DNA of 27,255 bases from JBFMDN01 sp040753915 (GCA_040753915.1 JBFMDN010000074.1:1-27255), one strand, 5' to 3'; positions 9,423 to 17,843 are shown, counted from the first letter of the stretch. Notes: a model not told the origin generated them from the sequence alone. Numbers and translations are program-made.

Positions 9423-10544
9423 ATGAGACGCACAGTGTACATCTTGGTGGCCTTAGCGGTCACCGCAATTGTAGCGGGCTCAGCAGGCATGGTTCTCTCT
9501 GCGCTCGAGCCGTGGTCGGAAATTGAAGCACGGACCAAATTTCTGCGAACCAAGCATTACATTGAAGTAGTCAGGGTCCATTCAGACGTGTTCAAGAGCG
9601 CGCGTTCCAAGCAGGGAGAAGTTCAGGGGCCGTTTCCCGTGCACGTGATCCTTCCTGACGATTACGAATCCAATCTTAACAGACGCTATGGAGTGGTGTA
9701 CCTTCTCGGAGGAAAATCCGGTTGGGACAACGGCCCGGAACTTGGGGGAGCCACGTACTGGTCTGTCTGGTGCAAAACTCCTCTTACCATGGACAACTTG
9801 AAATCGGGCCAGCTCACCAAAGCCAGTTTCCAGGACAATATCTCTGATGAAGAGCTCGATATGTTCAACCAGTGGCTCCGAGAAAATCCGTACGACGAGC
9901 TCATCGTGGTATCTCTCTGGAACCCTGGGGGCGGTGACACCAGCAGGTACGAGAAGTATCTCATCGGCGAGGTTATTCCGTTCATAGACGCCCACTATCG
10001 CACGGTTCCTCACCGGCTCTTCCGCGGGATCGACGGCGCATGCGCAGGAGCTGCTCAGGCGATCATGATTTCCGCCCGCAATCCGGAAGTCTTCGGCTAC
10101 TGCGGTGGGCAACAGACCGATCTGGGAAGCTACCCCATGACGCATCAGGTCTGGAGCAACAATGTGTCACGCATAAAAAAGGCCGGCGGGATCGCCTACA
10201 ACATCACGACAAACGTCCGTGACGGGTGCAACTCGTACAGCAACGGCGGACGCCTGTATCAGCTCGTACAGGACATGCGGGGCAACGGCTTCCCGGTAGA
10301 GGTGCATGTATTCAAGAGCTGTCCCCACGGGTACTGCGCGTATCGTTATCCCAACGGGCATCAGGGCTTGTACTGGTTCAGCCAACAGTTTCTCAAGAAT
10401 TTTAGGGCATTCGGCTTGAACGAGCCCGTCCGAGAGGGAAACCGGTTGGCAACAACCTCCTCGCGTGAGGACAATCCAGGGGCAAACAGGAATAACACGG
10501 CGGTTCCTGAGGCAAAGGAGGGGCCATTCCGTCAATTGTGGTAA
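9423..10544 (+). CDS. Membrane-anchored esterase-fold protein with Cys in the nucleophile elbow
   Basis: This 373-aa protein resembles the esterase D / putative esterase alpha-beta hydrolase family (PF00756-like). The N-terminus has a hydrophobic segment (5-28) that could be an uncleaved anchor or a signal peptide. VHVILPDDYESNLNRRYGVVYLLGG is the usual first-strand region. The nucleophile elbow reads GIDGACAGAAQ, so Cys207 stands where GxSxG needs Ser; the codon is TGC at 10041-10043. A possible acid lies in NVRDGCNS and a possible His in CPHGYCAY. The product may be a Cys hydrolase, an acyltransferase, or inactive. GGAGG at 9411-9415 precedes ATG 9423 by 7 bases. The gene starts 28 bp after the peptidase gene and is paralogous to the next one. 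Confidence 0.75.
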   Translation: MRRTVYILVALAVTAIVAGSAGMVLSALEPWSEIEARTKFLRTKHYIEVVRVHSDVFKSARSKQGEVQGPFPVHVILPDDYESNLNRRYGVVYLLGGKSGWDNGPELGGATYWSVWCKTPLTMDNLKSGQLTKASFQDNISDEELDMFNQWLRENPYDELIVVSLWNPGGGDTSRYEKYLIGEVIPFIDAHYRTVPHRLFRGIDGACAGAAQAIMISARNPEVFGYCGGQQTDLGSYPMTHQVWSNNVSRIKKAGGIAYNITTNVRDGCNSYSNGGRLYQLVQDMRGNGFPVEVHVFKSCPHGYCAYRYPNGHQGLYWFSQQFLKNFRAFGLNEPVREGNRLATTSSREDNPGANRNNTAVPEAKEGPFRQLW

Positions 10545-10581
10545 GGAAACGTCAAATCGAGGCTTGCCGGAGACGATTCTC

Positions 10582-11715
10582 ATGAGATTCTTGGGGATCA
10601 TGGCCCTGATGGTTATTCTGACAGGATGCTGGGGCGGTTCCCAGGAGCGTCCGCCTTCTGGCTCTCTATCGGACCGCGCCACCCTCAAAACCGACCGTCC
10701 CTCTACCAAAACGGAAACCTCGCCGACGGATTTCTCCGGCACCACGGCCCGATCCCGGGAGACCCGCGATGCCCACGACCCGGGAGAGGGTACTGCCTCC
10801 GAAGACACCAAGAAACCTGGGACATTCGGCCTCGATGTCAAATCCGACCTGGACGAGGCAACCCAAGCGGCCGGTAATGAACGGATCCTCGGTTACAAGA
10901 CCCCGGCCGAATACGTGGCCCTGAATTCCCGGTACGTGCCAGACGCTGTAGCAGTTGTCACACTCCCCGCGGATTACGAGAGAAACCAAAATCGCTCATA
11001 TCCCCTCGTCATCGCTTTCGGAGGGGCAGGAGAGTGTGCCAGACCTCCCCGCAGCGGGTGTCTGGCCTGGATGCACTTCTACAAGATCGACGAGTCCATT
11101 GTGGCTCTGGAATCCCGGCAGCTCACGAAAGCAGCGTTCAGAGGGCTGGTGACCGAAAAGGAGCTCTCAGCCTTCAACAGGCGCCTGAACAACCACCCGT
11201 ACAGAGGGATAATTCTCGTATGCCCATACTCGCCATTACTGACTCCAGCGCACAACCTGGAAAATTCCGATTACGAAAAGTATATTGTTCATGAGCTCAT
11301 ACCAGCGCTCAAAGCCCGGTACCGCGTCTTGGAGGGGAGCATCGGGGTAGACGGAGTCTCCATGGGGGGCGTCAGATCGATGTATCTGGGCCTCAAGTAC
11401 CCCGACGTTTTTGCAAGTATTGGTTCCATCCAGGGAGCTTTCGGTCCCTATTTTGGATTGTACGAACGGCTGATCGAGTCAAATGTCGACACCCTGAGAA
11501 AGCGGTCCATTCAGCTCGTCACCAGCGACAAAGACTACCTCAAAGGATCGGTGGAGAGAATGCACCGATTGCTTACGAGGCACCGGATCCCCCATCACTA
11601 TTTTCTTCTCACCGGGCCTCACGACTACATCTTCAACCAGGGTCCCGGATCCCTCGCGCTTCTGGTCTTTCACAACGAAGCTCTCAACACGAAGCCTTCC
11701 GGCCCTGTCAGATGA
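10582..11715 (+). CDS. Esterase-family lipoprotein (alpha/beta hydrolase, esterase D-like)
   Basis: A 377-aa lipoprotein esterase. The signal MRFLGIMALMVILTGC has lipobox LTGC with Cys16 as the lipidation site. A low-complexity Ser/Thr/Pro/charged linker runs to about residue 100. The catalytic domain has VAVVTLPADYERNQNRSYPLVIAFGG, and the nucleophile elbow GVDGVSMGG gives Ser260. A plausible acid is in TSDKDY and the His in GPHDY. It shares extended similarity with the preceding gene, for example QLTKA-F then EL--FN and RYEKY/DYEKY with E-IP, so the pair looks like an old tandem duplication. The ATG at 10582 has GGAG 9 bases upstream. The open frame reaches 10465, but that part overlaps the upstream gene and would bury the signal. 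The substrate is unknown; an envelope or polysaccharide ester is possible. Confidence 0.8.
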   Translation: MRFLGIMALMVILTGCWGGSQERPPSGSLSDRATLKTDRPSTKTETSPTDFSGTTARSRETRDAHDPGEGTASEDTKKPGTFGLDVKSDLDEATQAAGNERILGYKTPAEYVALNSRYVPDAVAVVTLPADYERNQNRSYPLVIAFGGAGECARPPRSGCLAWMHFYKIDESIVALESRQLTKAAFRGLVTEKELSAFNRRLNNHPYRGIILVCPYSPLLTPAHNLENSDYEKYIVHELIPALKARYRVLEGSIGVDGVSMGGVRSMYLGLKYPDVFASIGSIQGAFGPYFGLYERLIESNVDTLRKRSIQLVTSDKDYLKGSVERMHRLLTRHRIPHHYFLLTGPHDYIFNQGPGSLALLVFHNEALNTKPSGPVR

Positions 11716-12020
11716 CCGGGTCTGGAGGGCTTTTCCGGTATCATTGCAGAGCCATAGCGACAAAGAGGGGGGATGTGCAAGATCTTTGAGAGACGGTTGG
11801 CACTGATGGTGCTCTTTTAGCTATTGTGTTTCAAACCCATAGAGGATTTCCATCATAATCGAGGTGCTTCTTCTTTGGGGACATCTTGAAATCACTCTGG
11901 CTTCTGTGCTATTATTTGGCTCGATTCCGGTAGGTCTCAACCGTTTGTTGCCTTCAGGATGGGCTTTGGCACTGAACCAAATGAGCTCTCGCAAAATCCC
12001 AGAAATGTGGCGGAATCTGC
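11716..12020. other. Intergenic region upstream of ftsK
   Basis: A 305-bp stretch between the esterase lipoprotein and ftsK. It contains the candidate ftsK promoter at 11886-11915. I found no convincing terminator for the esterase cluster, only a 5-bp ACCGG/CCGGT pairing just after the stop codon, with no strong T-run. No gene was recognised. Confidence 0.45.
11886..11915 (+). promoter_or_regulatory. Candidate ftsK promoter
   Basis: TTGAAA at 11886-11891, an 18-base spacer and TATTAT at 11910-11915 match 10 of 12 sigma70 consensus positions. The predicted start near 11922 leaves a 5' leader of about 100 bases before the ftsK ATG. Confidence 0.5.
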
Positions 12021-14678
12021 ATGGCTGAGCGAGCCGTGGTTACGGAACCCGACGGAGTGGTAAACAGAGGAGATCCGGAGAGACGGCGATCCGGCGAATC
12101 GATCGCGCTCGTCTTTCTTGCGATGGCGGCGTTTCTTATACTGTGTCTGGCGTCGTACGATCCTCGGGACCCCTCCTTCAACGTCGCCACTACGAGGCAT
12201 GAGATTTCCAATCTCTGCGGCCTGGTTGGCTCTCACCTCGCGGATGCCCTTGTGCAGTTACTCGGGTTTGGGTCGTTTATCGTTCCGGTCGGCCTCATTG
12301 TGCTGGCGGTACGGACCTTCGTTCCCCCGCGATCCAGGGTCAAATGGAGTGAGGTCGGGGGAGTGGGCGCAGCTTTGGTGGGGACGTCCGCATTACTGGA
12401 GCGGTTTGCATCCGAATCGTTTCTCAATTTGTCTCCAGAGCATCCGGGCGGCGCGCTTGGCAACGCGTTTCACGAAATCCTCTTCAGGCTCGTGGGAAGC
12501 GCGGGTGAGGTGTTGCTGTGCGGCACCCTGATCCTGCTTTGTTTCTTGCACCTGATGAAGGTGTCGCTCAGAGACGCTGCTGGAATTGGAGCCCGAATGG
12601 CGGATCCCGTATCGCGGATCCTGAGGAGCGCCCCTGCGGCGGCAACGGCATGGTGGCAGGAGCACGGGAGTGTGCGGTCGCAGGGGCACGAGGAGGCCCC
12701 GCCGGTCCAGCTCAAGTCCGGCGTGCGTATTATTCCGCGCAATGACCTGGTTCCCAGTGCTCCCAAGGCTGTCGTGAATCCCACGTTGGAGCTCGATTCC
12801 TCGGGAGCTCACTCGTGGGAACGAATATCATTCTTACCAGGCCATGATCACGACGGCTTGTTCGAAGGCACTCCAGTTTCCACCCGCCGCGGGTTCCCTC
12901 CGCGAAAATCGCGTCAAGATGCGTCGGTCCCGGAGAGAGCGCCGGTCGCGGATCCTCCTCCTTGGCGACCCGTGGAGATGGCAGAGCAGGAATCGAGCGG
13001 AGAGTCGGCCTGCGTTAGTGAGGAAGAGCTCGAAGACGCTATTGAGGCCTTCTTGAAGGATGCTCCTCCGAAGCGTAGCCCCAAGACACGGCGCAAACCC
13101 AAGAACGCGGACCGGGAAGAAGATCGGGAGGAAGATTCCGGAAGGCCTATCAAAGTGACGAGGCGGGCTGACGAGGAGATCTCTCGGCACCCTTCAAAAC
13201 ATACAGGGTCGCAGAGTCGGGACGACTACAAGCTCCCCCCGCTTGACCTTCTCCAGATGCCGCCCACGGCCAATCGAGCGATCGATGAGCGCGTCCTCGA
13301 AGCCAATGCCATGGTCTTGGAGCAGAAACTGTCTGATCTGGGAATCAGGGGTGAAGTGGTTGAGGTTCACCCGGGGCCGGTAATTACAATGTATGAGCTG
13401 ATCCTGGCTCCTGGCATTCCTTTGAGAAAAATCCTCAACACATCCGATGACCTGGCCATGGCCCTCAAGTCCGGGTCCACGCGGGTTGTGGCGCCTATAC
13501 CGGGAAAGGATACGGTGGGCATAGAGGTACCGAACCTAAACCGGGAGATCGTATATTTCCGGGAGATCATAGAATCTCCAGCCTTCACGACATCTGCGGC
13601 CCCTCTGAAAGTAGCGCTCGGCAAGTGCATCGATGGTCAGCCCTTCGCATCCAGTCTCGCCAAGATGCCTCATCTGCTGATTGCAGGTGCTACGGGTACA
13701 GGAAAATCCGTGGGTCTCAACTGTCTCATATGTTCCTGGCTCATGTCATGTCACCCGGACGATCTCAAGCTGATCATGGTCGATCCTAAGAAGCTGGAGC
13801 TCTCTTACTACCAGGATATTCCTCATCTGCTCCATCCTGTGGTGACCGATCCGGAGAAGGTTCCCAAGGTCTTGTCATGGGCAATCAGGGAGATGGAACG
13901 ACGCTACGACCTGTTGAGCGGCGCGGGTGCCAAAAATATCGAGAGTTACAACAACAAGGTGCTCGCTGGCGAGGTACCGCCGGATGCAGCCGGATCCCCT
14001 CCGAAGAAGTTGCCCTACCTGATCATCATTGTAGATGAGCTTGCGGAGCTCATGATGGTTGCGGCCAAGGACATTGAAATCTCTATTGCGAGATTGGCCC
14101 AGATGGCGAGAGCAGCCGGCATCCATTTGATTCTCGCCACTCAGAGACCTTCGGTGGACGTGATAACCGGGGTAATCAAGGCCAATTTTCCTGCCCGCAT
14201 CTCCTTCCAGGTGTCGGCCAAACCTGATTCCCGGACCATCCTGGATACTGTGGGAGCAGAAAACCTTCTCGGCATGGGCGACATGCTCTTTCTTCCGCCA
14301 GGTGCGGCAAAGCTCATACGACTCCACGGGGCCTTTCTGTCGGAGGAGGAGATACGGAGAGTGGTAGACTTCATCAAGGTCCAGCGTGAGCCCGTTTACC
14401 TGCAGGAGATTGCCAAGCATGTGTCTGAAGACGAAGTGAAGCCTTCCGCTGCAGAGCTAATCTCGGATGAAAAGTACGATGAGGCTGTGGAACTGGTTTC
14501 CCGGCTGGGGCATGCGTCAATTTCCCTAATTCAACGCCACATGCGAATCGGGTATAATAGAGCGGCACGCATCATTGAAGCCATGGAAGCGGAGGGCCTC
14601 ATTGGACCGTCCGACGGCACGAGTAGACCTCGCGAAGTCCTGGCGAGATCCCTGGAGGCAATCCCCGACGGGGGATAA
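12021..14678 (+). CDS. ftsK: DNA translocase FtsK/SpoIIIE
   Basis: FtsK is the septal DNA pump that moves chromosome ends out of the closing division site and activates XerCD dimer resolution. The N-terminus has four predicted membrane segments (about 26-44, 63-100 as one or two, 113-130, 155-180). A charged, Arg/Glu-rich linker covers about 200-400. The motor has Walker A GATGTGKS at residues 556-563, Walker B LIIIVDELAEL with Asp672-Glu673, and LATQRPSVDVITG. The C-terminal gamma winged helix includes RIGYNRAARIIEAMEAEGLIG; the Asn, Arg and Glu that read KOPS in E. coli (N, then R four and E seven residues on) are kept. The 885-aa length lies between SpoIIIE and E. coli FtsK. The ATG has a poor SD (GGCGGA). 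No recognisable dif site is in the window. Confidence 0.96.
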   Translation: MAERAVVTEPDGVVNRGDPERRRSGESIALVFLAMAAFLILCLASYDPRDPSFNVATTRHEISNLCGLVGSHLADALVQLLGFGSFIVPVGLIVLAVRTFVPPRSRVKWSEVGGVGAALVGTSALLERFASESFLNLSPEHPGGALGNAFHEILFRLVGSAGEVLLCGTLILLCFLHLMKVSLRDAAGIGARMADPVSRILRSAPAAATAWWQEHGSVRSQGHEEAPPVQLKSGVRIIPRNDLVPSAPKAVVNPTLELDSSGAHSWERISFLPGHDHDGLFEGTPVSTRRGFPPRKSRQDASVPERAPVADPPPWRPVEMAEQESSGESACVSEEELEDAIEAFLKDAPPKRSPKTRRKPKNADREEDREEDSGRPIKVTRRADEEISRHPSKHTGSQSRDDYKLPPLDLLQMPPTANRAIDERVLEANAMVLEQKLSDLGIRGEVVEVHPGPVITMYELILAPGIPLRKILNTSDDLAMALKSGSTRVVAPIPGKDTVGIEVPNLNREIVYFREIIESPAFTTSAAPLKVALGKCIDGQPFASSLAKMPHLLIAGATGTGKSVGLNCLICSWLMSCHPDDLKLIMVDPKKLELSYYQDIPHLLHPVVTDPEKVPKVLSWAIREMERRYDLLSGAGAKNIESYNNKVLAGEVPPDAAGSPPKKLPYLIIIVDELAELMMVAAKDIEISIARLAQMARAAGIHLILATQRPSVDVITGVIKANFPARISFQVSAKPDSRTILDTVGAENLLGMGDMLFLPPGAAKLIRLHGAFLSEEEIRRVVDFIKVQREPVYLQEIAKHVSEDEVKPSAAELISDEKYDEAVELVSRLGHASISLIQRHMRIGYNRAARIIEAMEAEGLIGPSDGTSRPREVLARSLEAIPDGG

Positions 14679-15289
14679 GCCCTTCCCACAGGTTGAACCC
14701 CACGGCTGGTGTTGGTCCACCCCCGCAGGGCGAAGGTAGTGAGGAGGCCCGCTGCAGACCGGTCAGAATGGCTGCGGCTTCAAGTATGGGTAATAGTCAG
14801 CCGTTAACGGGGAGGTAGTCCTTTCCGCCGTTGACGGGGAGATCAGAAAGGGTTGCGGGTTCGGAACCCGTGACCGCATTTAACCGAAAGTCCCCTGATT
14901 ACCGGCGAGACGCCGGCGCTACGGGAGACTGCTGCGAGAAATTCCACAGGTGCGGGTTTCAAGCCCGCTCTCCTCTGCTTCGTTACAAGTCCGAGAAAAA
15001 CGACCTGCGTTGCCTCGTACTCGCTTGCAGTTTCCCGCGGAGCGAATTATAGTCAGGAGCGCTGGAAATTCTGCCCGAGTCAGAATCGGGCGGTGCAGTA
15101 CCACAGGAGGCTTCTCAACGCTCCTGTGTGTGCAGTCCGGCACAGCGCAGCGGAGGGAAGAGTGGTTAGATCTGGGAGTTTCTTGTGGGAGGTGCAGAGG
15201 CCCACTCGATGGCCAGACACGGCTTTCTTGGCCTTTTCCTTAAGAAACCGCAATGCTTCCGTTCGCAATCACGATACAGTAGTTGGATA
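14679..15289. other. Hairpin- and repeat-rich intergenic region between ftsK and tRNA-Pro
   Basis: About 610 bp with no convincing gene; open frames here lack RBSs and recognisable products. It contains two 15-base direct repeats differing by one base (GCCGTTAACGGGGAG at 14800-14814 and GCCGTTGACGGGGAG at 14827-14841) and a CGGGTTCGGAACCCG palindrome (14856-14870). A copy of the 27-bp repeat described separately lies at 14900-14926. Hairpins follow at 14952-14968 (GCGGG/CCCGC), 15073-15091 (GCCCGA/TCGGGC) and 15102-15128 (CACAGGAG/CTCCTGTG). A short hairpin plus TTTT at 15211-15237 (GGCCA/TGGCC) could end a transcript. An unrecognised structured RNA is possible but unproven. Confidence 0.5.
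14900..14926 (+). repeat. 27-bp repeat, copy 1 (inverted copy at 17352-17378)
   Basis: The stretch beginning TACCGGCGAGACGCC and ending GCGCTACGGGA is found as an exact reverse complement at 17352-17378. It contains an internal GCCGGC-type palindrome. The two copies flank tRNA-Pro and the 5'-nucleotidase gene. It probably belongs to a dispersed intergenic repeat family of this genome. Confidence 0.8.
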
Positions 15290-15367
15290 CGGGGTGTAGC
15301 GCAGCCTGGTTAGCGCGCGTGCCTTGGGAGCACGAGGTCGCCGGTTCAAATCCGGCCACCCCGACCA
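15290..15367 (+). tRNA. tRNA-Pro (anticodon TGG)
   Basis: A complete cloverleaf with encoded CCA. The acceptor stem CGGGGTG (15290-15296) pairs with CACCCCG (15357-15363), followed by ACCA. The D arm is AGCGC...GCGCG with one extra loop base. The anticodon stem CGTGC/GCACG encloses loop CTTGGGA, giving anticodon TGG, which reads CCN proline codons. The T arm GCCGGTTCAAATCCGGC is canonical. The mature 5'-nucleotidase start lies 117 bases downstream, so read-through from the tRNA promoter is possible. Confidence 0.97.
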
Positions 15368-15484
15368 GAAGCCCATAAGCGCACACTATCGGGCTTGTTC
15401 CGGCCGGTGGTCGTTCCGTATCCGCCGCGAGCGTTCGCTGCAATCCCCATCGCAACACTTGAAACCGAACAGGAGGTCGACACG

Positions 15485-16999
15485 ATGGGTCGCACTCACC
15501 GCATGCTCCTAAGCTTGTACGCCGTCCTCTGTGTCATGTGCCTGCTGCCCATGCTTGCTCCGGCAGCTTCCGAACAGCCGGCTCTCAAGCTAACCATTCT
15601 CTATATGAACGATCTTCATGCCCATTACCTGCCATACAAGATCAGAGAACAACCCGAACCCATAGGTGGTTTTGCTAGAGCTCAAACTGTGTTGGAAGAA
15701 AATCGCGAACGCAGCACAGCAGAAGGACGAGAAACGCTTACGCTCATGGCAGGGGATCTCCTGATGGGAACCCCTTTCTCCACTGCTTTCAGAGGCGAGC
15801 TGGGAGTAGTCCTCATGAACGCCATGAAATTCGATGCGATGGTAGTGGGAAACCATGAATTTGACTACGGACTGAGCAACTTGATGGAGAACCTCAAACC
15901 TCGCATGAAGTTTCCTCTCCTGAGCGCCAACGTCAAGACCGCGGACGGTCGCTACCTCTTTGAGCGGTTTGTAACCAGGGACTCAAAGCACGGCACGCGA
16001 ATAGTTATCTTCGGATTGACAACGAGCTCTACTCCCACCATGACGCTTGCCCAAAATGTGGAGGGATTAGTATTCTCGAAGCCCATAGCCACTGCCCGGG
16101 AGTTGCTCCGAGAATTTAAGGACGAGGATCTCGTAATCGCCTTGACTCATCTGGGAGTGACCCTTGATAGAAAGCTTGCAGAAGCGTGTCCCGTGATCGA
16201 TGTCATCATAGGGGGGCATTCTCATACAATTATCGAGACGCCGGAAAAAGTGGGAAATACCCTTATATGCCAGGCCGGCGCGTACGCAGAATATGTGGGC
16301 AGACTGGATCTGGAGGCGATTAACGGTAAGGTGGTCGATTCGCGTGGGGAGCTGCTCCACCTCGGGCCGGACGTCAAACAGGACGAGAAGATTGCTTCCG
16401 TGATTCAGGAATACCGCAATAGAATGGAAGCTACCTACGGTGAAGCGATCGCGAAGTCCGAGATCTTTCTCGAAGGTAGTCGCCGGCACGTCCGATCGGA
16501 TAAGGAGACAAACCTGGGCAAGCTCATCGCGTGGATAATGGCCAGAAATGTGGACGCACAGGTGGGACTGATGAACGGAGGCGGTATCCGAGCGAGCTTG
16601 CCGGAAGGGACCATCACCGTCGGTGACGTGTACACGACTCTCCCGTTTCACGATAATGTGATCAAAATCACTATCCTCGGCAAGGATCTGCAAAAGGCCC
16701 TCCAGAGGAGCCGAGATCTCGAACCGGGGAGCGGAGGAAAGCTGCATACCAGCGGAATCACATTCACGATGCAGGGAAGCAAAGTGCGAATCCTCGAGGT
16801 TCGCGGTACCCGCTTTCAGCCGGACGAGGAGTATACTGTTGCGATAAGCAACTTTCTGGCCACAGGAGGGGACGGATACACCATCTTCCGCGACAAGGGG
16901 AAAAGCATTTCCGATAGCGGAACAGTAGTGTCCGACCTGTTCATCGATTTTCTCCGGAAGCATCCGGTCGTGACACAGAAGATGATCGACGATCTTTAG
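15485..16999 (+). CDS. Secreted 5'-nucleotidase / UshA-type metallophosphoesterase
   Basis: A 504-aa exported phosphoesterase of the UshA/CD73 family. It would hydrolyse nucleotides or related phosphoesters outside the inner membrane to salvage nucleosides and phosphate. A signal peptide covers residues 1-28 (hydrophobic core LLSLYAVLCVMCLLPML, cleavage near APAAS). The dimetal site is visible as Asp43 and His45 (NDLHAH), Asp91 (AGDLLMG), GNHEFDYG with Asn123 and His124, a THLG segment, and GGHSHT with His245 and His247. The C-terminal substrate-binding domain has NGGGIRASLPEGTITVGDVYTTLPF and the late ISNFLATGGDGY. AGGAGG at 15471-15476 sets the ATG; the frame is open 30 codons further upstream, without a signal-like start. 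No C-terminal anchor is seen. The precise substrate is uncertain. Confidence 0.93.
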   Translation: MGRTHRMLLSLYAVLCVMCLLPMLAPAASEQPALKLTILYMNDLHAHYLPYKIREQPEPIGGFARAQTVLEENRERSTAEGRETLTLMAGDLLMGTPFSTAFRGELGVVLMNAMKFDAMVVGNHEFDYGLSNLMENLKPRMKFPLLSANVKTADGRYLFERFVTRDSKHGTRIVIFGLTTSSTPTMTLAQNVEGLVFSKPIATARELLREFKDEDLVIALTHLGVTLDRKLAEACPVIDVIIGGHSHTIIETPEKVGNTLICQAGAYAEYVGRLDLEAINGKVVDSRGELLHLGPDVKQDEKIASVIQEYRNRMEATYGEAIAKSEIFLEGSRRHVRSDKETNLGKLIAWIMARNVDAQVGLMNGGGIRASLPEGTITVGDVYTTLPFHDNVIKITILGKDLQKALQRSRDLEPGSGGKLHTSGITFTMQGSKVRILEVRGTRFQPDEEYTVAISNFLATGGDGYTIFRDKGKSISDSGTVVSDLFIDFLRKHPVVTQKMIDDL

Positions 17000-17147
17000 G
17001 GCAACTACTTTGCGGTGGGCCCAGGACATGAATGCGGCGTGCAACGGACGACGGAACCTGAAGGGACGGGCAACGAACAGCTCCTGCCGCGTGATAGAGC
17101 GGATTCGCTGCGGTGCGAGCCGTCGATAGCGTGATTTCCTGGGGACC

Positions 17148-17245
17148 GCGTCTCGCCCGTTGATTAGGGTAGAGCGGGCGTCTCGCCCGTTGATCTATAA
17201 AAAAATGACGGGCAAGATGCCCGTCCCACTGCAAGATGCCCGTCC
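17148..17245. repeat. Direct repeats and GACGGGC/GCCCGTC hairpin
   Basis: GCGTCTCGCCCGTTGAT occurs at 17148-17164 and 17178-17194. The hairpin GACGGGC-AAGAT-GCCCGTC follows at 17207-17225 after a run of A residues, and AAGATGCCCGTC is repeated at 17234-17245. On the minus strand the hairpin is followed by a T-rich stretch, so it could end transcription from the right. The plus-strand gene that ends at 16999 has no other obvious terminator nearby. Confidence 0.6.
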
Positions 17246-17351
17246 TGCCAGGAGCACGCGACTCCAAGTGAACCAAGATCGATGAAATCGGCGCGGCCGA
17301 TTGACATCACTCCTGTTCATTAGGGCGACCGGCGGGATCTCAGCGCAAGTT

Positions 17352-17378
17352 TCCCGTAGCGCCGGCGTCTCGCCGGTA
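17352..17378 (-). repeat. 27-bp repeat, copy 2 (inverted relative to 14900-14926)
   Basis: Exact reverse complement of 14900-14926, starting TCCCGTAGCGCCGGCGTC. The bases beyond both ends differ between the copies, so this is the full shared core. Confidence 0.8.
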
Positions 17379-17406
17379 TTCTTGCCTCAAACTTCCCTTC
17401 AAGAGA

Positions 17407-17649
17407 GGGCGGGTTTGAAGAAACTGTCTCGGAATTGCGGCAAATGTTAAGATCGTGGCACGCTTCTTTTTTTGCACCCCCACCCTAGCCCTCTTCCGAA
17501 GGGAGCGGGGACTTGCAACCGCCCGGAATAACAGAGCCCGCGCCCTCTGGGAGAGGGTGGGGTGAGGGCTCCATGGGCAGTATCCTCCCTCACCGTACCA
17601 CTTTTTCTGCTGTTTCCCGAGTCTTGAGACAGTTTCTGAAACCCGCCCC
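17407..17649. repeat. Nested palindromic element (MITE- or repeat-cassette-like)
   Basis: The outer arms are GGGCGGGTTT...GAAACTGTCTC at 17407-17430 and its near reverse complement at 17626-17649 (one indel in about 24 bases). Inside, CCCCACCCT near 17478 faces AGGGTGGGG near 17554. A shorter related copy of the left half appears at 27071-27150, with the same order: GGGCGGG, GTCTC, ATCGTGGCAC, then the C-rich ACCCT run. No transposase is encoded, so any movement would have to be in trans. It could also fold into a long RNA hairpin. Confidence 0.65.
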
Positions 17650-17843
17650 TACATCCACTGCTACGGTGCTTCTTCCGCAGAGATCAACGCTCCCTGCCAC
17701 ATTTGTGGGGGCAGGTCCCTGAAAATATCCCGCATTCCAAATGAACAGCGAAACCGCGGCTCCGCCGAACGATTGTCTCTTTGAGCTTCCTTTGAGTCAA
17801 ATCCGACGGTGGTAGTCGATGATGAGACCTCGTGAGAAATTTC

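Noticed and set aside
16067..17044. Open frame of 325 codons antisense to the 5'-nucleotidase
   Set aside because: Shadow frame without family similarity or RBS.
17148..17650. Possible CRISPR array
   Set aside because: Repeats are of different kinds, not regularly spaced, and no spacer-like units or cas genes are present.
17513..17722. 69-codon open frame in the intergenic region
   Set aside because: It is contained in the palindromic repeat element and has low-complexity composition.
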